A DNA stretch of 64,000 nt from Protopterus annectens (lineage: Eukaryota > Chordata > Ceratodontiformes > Protopteridae). The notes below the pieces were generated by a model. It was not told the origin of the DNA, made no database searches, and saw nothing but the letters and a program-made list of their open reading frames with translations. Both the position numbers and the translations under genes were made by a program. The stretch spans positions 704,853,095 through 704,917,094 of the forward strand of contig NC_056748.1 of assembly GCF_019279795.1 (NCBI RefSeq), in the 5' to 3' direction. Below, piece by piece: positions 57,271 through 64,000 of this stretch (position 1 is the first letter of the stretch; each line of letters opens with the position of its first letter).

Positions 57271-60000
57271 TTCCACATTTAACACCGTTTTTTCCCGTTT
57301 AAGAGAACAAGCCTGTGGCTTATATTAATATTTAAAAATGACAGAATTATCTACAAAATTCTATCTGGCTGGGCTGGCAGCCTTCACCTATCTTCACAAA
57401 GGCTAACATACTAATCCACTATTTATTAATTATTAAACCATTTTACTAACAAAATGATTAACTAATTAGCTAACAAAAAGATCTACTCCTAAACATCTAT
57501 CAGAATAAATATTAGTAACTTATAAACTGAAACACTTTTAACAAAGATCGTTTTCATACAGGTTTGTGTGTAAAAAATATAATAATATTAATGAACGTGT
57601 ATAAATCTACAAGTGAACACCTAAGTAGGCTGAAAAACATAGCTATAATTGCTAAGTTGGAAATACAGTGAAAAATGTTAGAAATAAATATTGAAAAATG
57701 TTAGAAATAAAGAATTAAGACCATGGGGATTCTGAGACTTTGAGGGATGCCACAGATTTTTCTTTTTATATTTATTAACTGGATAAACTTCCAATACACA
57801 AGTGTTTCATTACAGGTGTGACCCAAGAGTATGGTCTGTTTAAATGAGTTGTTCTTTCTCAGATAATGGGCTAATGGAAGCAGGAGGAATCAAACCAAGA
57901 AATACAGGATGAAGGTTATTAGGAACTCATAACCTTGTCCATATGGTCTAAACTGACAGAACCTATGAATTCCCTTGGATTTTATCAAAGTTGCTCTAAC
58001 ATGTAAATATACTGCCCAAAGACATATGAAGCAGTCAATACAAGAACAGAAAATAGATGTATTAAGTTATAGTTGTGCAAACACAGTTATGGTATAATCA
58101 GGTAGAATAGAGAAAAAGAATCATTTGATGGGAAGGCCACAAGAAAGTAGATTCTGAAAAAAATAATAATGTTCCAGCAGTATGCAACCATTTTAGAATG
58201 CAAAATATGAAAACTGCTGCTTCTGATCCAGAAATGAAATGTATCTGTATAAAGCAGTGATAAGCAAACAGTTATGAGTTTCCAGAAGACAGGAACTTAT
58301 TAGTGAAAGAGTTTAATGAATAGCCCCTTTGTTATGCTCCAAGTATTTTTAGAGACATTAGTTAGTTTCCCTAAGAGACCAATTGCATGCAAAGGATAAA
58401 ACTTTGTAATCAGTGTGTAATAATGCTCCCACCAACATTATGAACCCTGGGAATCAATAGGGCAATAACTGTGCATGTGAACATGGTGGAAGGCAGTGTG
58501 TTGCCATAGACAAAGCAGTACAACATATGCCAATTACCAACCCGCCCTTCCTACCTCCTGTTCTGTACAGATAAAATGCCAAATAACCATGAATGCATCA
58601 TTCTTGGCATGACATATCCATATAGAACCCAACAGTATGCATATTAGCTGCATAAGAAGTAATGCTGATGAATTTGTTTGTAGAGCTAAATAACTTAAGG
58701 CAGCCTGATCTGTACTATGTGCATATGGGTGATGGCCATTCATGGAAATGTCACCAGTCTGCACTGAGGCAGTTACCATAAAGACATTTTATCACCGTGA
58801 ACAGTATTTAAATAATTACTATCGTTCTTATCTTATGAGAACTGTTATAATTGTAACACAACTCTGAGTTTTGAAAATAGAATTTAAAAAAAATGTAAAA
58901 ATTTGTTTAGGGAATTATCCACCCCAAGGGTTTATGGAAGTTGTGTCCCACATGTTCTCTACTTATGATTCTACTCTGAGGTTGCACAACCCTAGAGAAA
59001 TGACTCACCCCATTATGAGAATTTAATTTTCTGATTTCTGTGTTTCATTAGTAATGTAACAAGAATCTCCCTTTTAAGGCAGTTGTGAGCTCATTTAATA
59101 AATAATATAGACTTCAAGCCTAAATCTGGAGAAGTTATATGTATTACAAGAATATCACACTACAAATATTACAACATCAGTAGAAATCATGCTATAAGTC
59201 TCTTTTTATATGTATCAGCTTCACACAAATTCTTTGTCTGCATCCCTCTGTGGTGCTGTTGATGGCCTACTACAGCAAACTATATCTGTAAGCAGTGAAT
59301 CTGCCTCATTGCTGCTAATGCATGATCTTGAGTGAGCTATGAATACTGTTTTACCACTGTTTAGTGAAGGACTTTTGTTAGTTGATGGTCATGCTTCCAC
59401 TGCCAGGAGCTTTATCTATAACCATTTGGGATATTTAGCAGGTTGGGAGAGGAGTTTGATTGACTATTTGTAAGTATATTCTATCCCTGCTAAACAGCCA
59501 AGGGATGGGACATGTGTGTTTCATACATGATATAAACGTGTGATCACCCTCAGTATGATCACTACAAAAAGCAAGCTAGTAAACATTCAAAATAACAGCT
59601 ACTTCCATTCCCAGAATACTCCCTGTGGAAGTACCATAAGGATCAGTGCTCAGTGCTTGTAGTTTAATTCACTGTGTCTGTAACTGCAGGAATAGTGTTA
59701 CAGAGTATTAATGAATGTGGTTTGCTCTAGGTGAACACTGATCTATCTGCAATGTAGGTCGGACTTCATTGCTCAAGTCTAAAAAAGGTCAAGCTTAAGG
59801 TTATGATTCTTGATAATAAAACCTTTCCTTCTGCTAGAAAAGTGCCATTAAATGTAATAGGAGTTGATGAGACTGCAGTCAAATGGTAACTAGCACTAAT
59901 TATCTGGAATTAGCCTGAGACCTTAAACAGCACTCCTAGCCAAAGTATTTAAATGGTCCCTGGAAATCACTGGATAAGAAATACAAATCAAAATAAATCA
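57271..60000. other. No recognised feature
   Basis: AT-rich, with a small tandem repeat (TGAAAAATGTTAGAAATAAA twice near 57670-57710). The antisense ORF at 58534-58779 has no supporting features. Confidence 0.45.
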
Positions 60001-60110
60001 GGACCTAACTCCCAAAACCCACACCACCAACACCCACATATAGCAACACTAAATCCACATATGCAGAGGCCCTTAACTGTAACCTGCCAAAGCAACAAGG
60101 ACCTCTGAAG

Positions 60111-60741
60111 ATGAAACGCAAACAAACACTAATCACAACCAAAGTGTCACATAGTTCACAACACCAGTGTGCCACCCAGCAACAGGCCCTAAGGCAAGAC
60201 AATGTACCTAACACTTTAGTCATCGGTGACTGTATAGTCCGGCACACTGATGTCCCTCTCACCAGGTTGAACAAGGAGAAAATTACAGTCAGCTGCCTGT
60301 CGGGTGCCAGGATCCACCACATAACGCATGCACTCAAGTCACTCCACAACAAGTACAAATATGACTCTGTCATTGTCGATGTTGGAGTGAATGACTTGGA
60401 CATACTTCCCTGGACTACATGAAAAGAGACATGGAAGAGCTCTCGGATCATGTGGCCCAGGCAGGTATGACCCTAGCCCTGAGTAGCATCCTGCCTTCAC
60501 CCAGAATGATACCACAATATAAGGACAAAATGATTGACTTCAACAATTGGCTAAGCTTCTGGTGTCATTCAAAGGGGATCCAGTATCTGTCTGCCTAGGA
60601 CAACATGATTGACAGAGCACAATGCTTTGCCAGAGATGGTCTGCACCTGTCGCCCCTGGGATTCAGGTTACTGGCTAATGCTCTTGCCACCCCTATAGTA
60701 CCTTTCTTAGGCAAAGTTCAAATGACAAAACCACCACCGTA
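60111..60741 (+). pseudogene. CR1 copy H ORF1 (SGNH esterase, inactivated)
   Basis: The frame reads VIGDCIVRHTDVPLTRL, VSCLSGARIHHITHALKSLH and VIVDVGVNDL, then a shift near 60420 and the block V region near 60630-60660 (RDGLHLSPLG in another frame). The block I nucleophile is Cys (TGT) in place of Ser in GDS. The N-terminal zinc-like segment is missing. ORF1 ends at TAA 60739-60741, only 12 nt before the ORF2 ATG, so ORF2 translation in the family may depend on reinitiation or a similar coupling. Confidence 0.75.
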
Positions 60742-60753
60742 ACAGATACAAGC

Positions 60754-63059
60754 ATGCAAAATCTGAAGGTAATGCTACTCAATGCTAGAAGTCTAAACCT
60801 CAAAATGCACTCTCTCGAGGCACTCCTAAAAATGGAGAACATCGATATCTGTGCAGTAACTGAGACCTGGTTCAAGGCTCCAGAGAGCACCCCTGCAATA
60901 CCAGGCTACAACTCTTACCACACTTTTCGGCCACCAAACCAGGACCGAAACACTAAAGGTGGAGGAGTGTCAATATTCACCAAGGATATTCACACCACCA
61001 GGCTAGTTGCCCAACACAATGCGTCTGAAATTCTCCAGGTGCAACTAACACTAGGTAAGACTGCAATCCAAATTGTAGCTTGCTACAGATCCCCCACCAT
61101 ACCCCAAGATTCTCACTACATCTTTCTAAACATACTGGAAAATATTAAGATAGAACCAAACACCCTAATACTGGGTGATTTTAACTACCCTGCCATTAAC
61201 TGGGAAAACTACTCATGTACCAACACCTTTGCCCAACGGTTCTTTGAATTCATAAATTCCAACACCCTGGATCAACTAATCCATAGTCCCACCAGGGGCT
61301 CCAATATCCTAGACCTGGTCATTACCAACATGGGAAATCGATGCTCCACACCTATGGTCACCCCCTCGTTAGTCAGGTCTGACCATAAGCTAATTACCCT
61401 TAACATCCACATCCCACCCCCACCCCCCAGTAAAGAAACCTCCATAAAAAAACTTCTCCAAAGCCAACTTCATGCTACTCAAGTCAGAAGTGACAAACTT
61501 CATGACACCCATGCAGATGGGAACTGAAAGTTCAACTGCTGAATCCTACACTAAGGCACTGTACGAGCACATCCACTCATGCATGAATCGTGCCATCCCA
61601 AATAGAACTAAGATGCTCTCATCCAAAAAAAGGAAGCCAATCTGGTGGTCCCCTGCCATAAACAAACTTTAAAACAAAAGGAAGAAACTGTTGCAGAAAA
61701 GAGGAAAATCCCAGGATGCAAAAAACTCCCTTACCAGCCTCAGTAAGAAACTGAGATCCCACATAAAATCCTCCAAAGCTAGTTACGAAAATAAAATTGC
61801 CAAAGATTCCAAAGACAACCACAAGGCATTCTATAACTATGTCAAGAATCTAAATGGCAATGCTCAGATCTAAAACAGAATGGCATTAAATATACTGATC
61901 CCAAGGATATTGCCAATATCCTGTCAGATCGATTCAGTGCCAACTTCACCCCCACTCACCCCCTAAATGGCCCATCTCAATACCGTAAGATTGCCAAATT
62001 CCGGTAATAACGGCCACACAGGTAGAAAACGCACTCTCCAAAGCTAAGAATACAGCATCCATGGGACCAGATGACATCCCGGGCTGTATACTATATGAAC
62101 TACAATATGAACTGGCACCTCACTTAAGTGTCATGTTTAATCATAGCCTCACCTCAGGTTTCATGCCCACTGAGTGGCACAGAGCTACAGTTATCCACTC
62201 CACAAGGAGGGATCCACCTTGGATCCCGGAAACTACCGTCCCATCAGTCTGACAGGCCTTATCTGCAAGGCCATGGAGTGTATTATCATGGAACTTATAA
62301 ACAAAGACATTGGCAACCTTCAAACACTGGACCCCACCCAGTTTGGGTTCGTGAAGGGCCGATCTTGTCTCCTGAACCTGATTGACTTCTTTGAATCAGT
62401 CTCTAAAGCCATGGAAAAGCGTAAGGTGGTCCACACAGCCTATCTAAGCCTTGCCAAGGCCTTTGACACCATCCCCCACTCTGGAATCATAGATAGACTT
62501 ACTAAGCTGGGCATTAATTCCCTACATCACTCAATGGGTTGCTAACTGGCTTACTGATAGAACCCACACTGTAAAAGTAGCCGACTCCAAGTACAGCTCC
62601 AGACAAGTGACAAGTGGAGTACCTCAGGGTTCAGTCCTGGGACCGCTCTTGTTTGGCATCTACTTCTCTGAAGTACAGGCCAACGCTAAGGGACTCTGGC
62701 TAACAAAGTTTGCAGATGACTGCAAACTGGGAGCCATTATTGAATCCCCAAATGATGTGGATACTCTACAAAAGGGCCTTACAGAAACAGATGCTTGGTG
62801 CCAGAGCCATGGGCTCAAGCTCAGTGCCAAGAAATGTATAGTTATCCCCTTTGGGAAAAAACATGTATCCATGAATTACCATATAGGTGGCAGTACACTA
62901 AACACCAAAAGTGTTATAAGAGACTTAGGGACACAGGTGGACAGTGGTCTCACCTACGAAAACCACATTGCCACAACAGTCAGGAAATCCTTCTATGTGG
63001 CACACCTCATCACCAAGGGCTTTTCATCCAGAAAAAAGGAGGTCATTGTCCCACTGTAG
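60754..63059 (+). pseudogene. CR1 copy H ORF2: endonuclease and reverse transcriptase
   Basis: The start MQNLKVMLLNARSLN is a plausible true ORF2 start. Endonuclease: IDICAVTETWFK, GGGVSIFTKDIHTTRLVAQH, CYRSPTIPQDSHY, LGDFNYPAINWENYS and LVRSDHKLITLNIH (SDH intact); 257 codons open before a shift at about 61440-61527. Linker: RKPIWWSPAINKL then stop. RT: GNYRPISLTGLICKAMECII, DPTQFGFVKGRSCLLN, LAKAFDTIPHSG (motif A Asp kept), SGVPQGSVLGPLLFGIYFSE and KFADDCKLGAII (motif C kept). The frame ends VPL then TAG near 63057. Catalytic residues look intact, but shifts near 61.5, 61.9, 62.2 and 62.5 kb disable it. Confidence 0.85.
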
Positions 63060-63155
63060 TCATCCCTCATTAGACCCATTATAGAATACAATGCCCCGTT
63101 TGGTATGTACCTCTCAAGACATCTGCAACAACTGGAAAGGCTGCAGAAATACATA

Positions 63156-63700
63156 TAACACATATTAATGTTCTTTAAAGCAAAAGCATTTCTTTGAGGA
63201 GTACATTTGTACTTCACCTTGTCATGTTAAGTATGGTAACTGCTGGGAAAAGATCGATGAAAGCAGCTTTTACATTTAGAATTAAGAACTCGCTTAACAT
63301 TTTTATATGCAGATGTATACACACTAAATAAATATATACACTAAATAAATTATGTTGTAAATATGTGGTACATCCAGCATGCATACTGCAATATTTTAAT
63401 AAAGGTATGAGCTCTACAGTTTTCTGAATAGAAATGTATTCATTCCTGTTATATTTAAGAAACTTCACAGAAATAAGCATAATATACAAGAACACAAATG
63501 CAAGCATTTGTTGAAGAGTTGTTATGTAGAGCCTTGTCCCCGCATCCTCCAAAACTAATATAATTAAAGTTTCCATACACTTGATCAATTGTAACCTGAA
63601 ATTGTGTCCCCATATCTCCATAACTAATGCGATCAAGGCATTTTTAATCTTGGCGATGTGTAACCTGCACATTTCATACATTTCCCCAGGCTGACCTCTA
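63156..63700. other. No recognised feature
   Basis: The antisense ORF here (63214-63681, 155 codons) has no family resemblance and a composition like the surrounding AT-rich sequence. Confidence 0.4.
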
Positions 63701-63744
63701 ATGGGAACTATTGCTTGTGCCCAAGGTTTCTATTTCTGTACCAG

Positions 63745-63855
63745 CGATGATTCAATGTTTTAGGGACTTTTCAATTTTCTCTGCCGTTATGCAACCATGG
63801 AGTTATTATATTTAAGTAAGGGGATGTGGGGTTAAGGGGTCTCTGCAAAATGTTT
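63745..63855 (+). mobile_element. Relic of the MITE seen at 44.8-45.1 kb
   Basis: CTCTGCCGTTATGCAACCAT, GGAGTTATTATATTTAAGTA and AGGGGATGTGGGGTTAAGGG resemble the MITE interior at about 44918-44970 (CGGAGTTGGTATATTTAAGT, GGGTGTGGGGATGCAGGGG). TIRs are not recognisable here. Confidence 0.45.
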
Positions 63856-64000
63856 TCATTTATTTATTTATTTTCATACGATTGATGTTTGGGCCACCTT
63901 TTGTCTGAATGAAACCTCATCTGATGTTATCTTGAAAGGCATTCTGGAACCTTTAGTCATCTTCAGGGTCATAGCAGTTCCAAGAAATGAATGTTGGAAG

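Larger units (their letters stand above)
60005..63155 (+). mobile_element. CR1 LINE copy H, truncated at both ends
   Basis: It starts inside ORF1, at the point matching copy B 22.31 kb, and runs through ORF1 and ORF2. It stops abruptly at GCAGAAATAC near 63155. The last ~500 bp of the family, with the end of ORF2 and the terminal octamers, is missing, which is unusual for LINE insertions. It is the best-preserved ORF2 in the window. Confidence 0.88.

Noticed and set aside
63214-63681. 155-codon antisense ORF as a host exon
   Set aside because: Length alone is weak support in AT-rich DNA. No splice signals, domain or family pattern seen.

Overview
The window reads as repeat-rich, AT-rich intergenic or intronic DNA from a vertebrate. 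It has no bacterial-style gene packing. It holds LINEs, SINEs and many CA/GT and AT microsatellites. The repeat set is an esterase-carrying CR1 LINE, an L2-like LINE, V-SINE and DeuSINE relatives and a Penelope-like fragment. That set fits a non-mammalian vertebrate such as a cartilaginous fish, lungfish, ray-finned fish or amphibian; the sequence alone does not decide which.

Layout. 1-830: 3' half of an L2-like LINE RT. 1.5-2.1 kb: a V-SINE-like and a DeuSINE-like element. 4.4-6.1 kb: a ~100-bp satellite with a 623-bp higher-order period. 8.7-10.7 kb: 27 tandem copies of a 74-bp unit that can fold as a hairpin. 11.7-11.9 kb: a near-perfect 58-bp-arm hairpin. 12.5-14.5 kb: GT/CA microsatellites and a compound minisatellite. 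17.8-27.0 kb: CR1 cluster with two copies head to head, one nearly full length, plus a 3' fragment interrupted by a Penelope-like/hammerhead-like insertion. 27.2-28.9 kb: L2-like LINE with a recognisable target-site duplication. 29-30.5 kb: possible gag relic. 32.7-34.8, 38.7-41.3 and 42.7-44.6 kb: three antisense CR1 copies. 41.4-41.8 kb: ~440-bp palindrome. 44.77-45.1 kb: MITE with nested hairpins. 45.46-45.77 kb: exon-like ORF behind a good splice acceptor. 48.2-52.0 kb: nearly full-length L2-like LINE with a decayed 2A-like motif. 56.1-56.7 and 60.0-63.2 kb: two more CR1 copies.

Two LINE families dominate. The CR1 family (eight copies, A-H) has ORF1 with a Cys4 zinc-binding-like segment and an SGNH esterase, ORF2 with endonuclease and RT, and a 3' end built from an 8-bp CCTATGAA-type repeat. 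The L2-like family (five copies) has an endonuclease/RT reading frame preceded by a short hydrophobic-N-terminus ORF and a 2A-like motif; its 3' tail ends in TAAATAAA-type repeats. Several SINEs end in the same 3' tail, which suggests they use that LINE's machinery. All reading frames inspected are broken, so no copy here looks active. No host gene could be named. Two antisense exon-like ORFs (45.5 and 37.9 kb) are the only candidates for host coding sequence. All similarity calls come from reading and pattern memory, without database searches.
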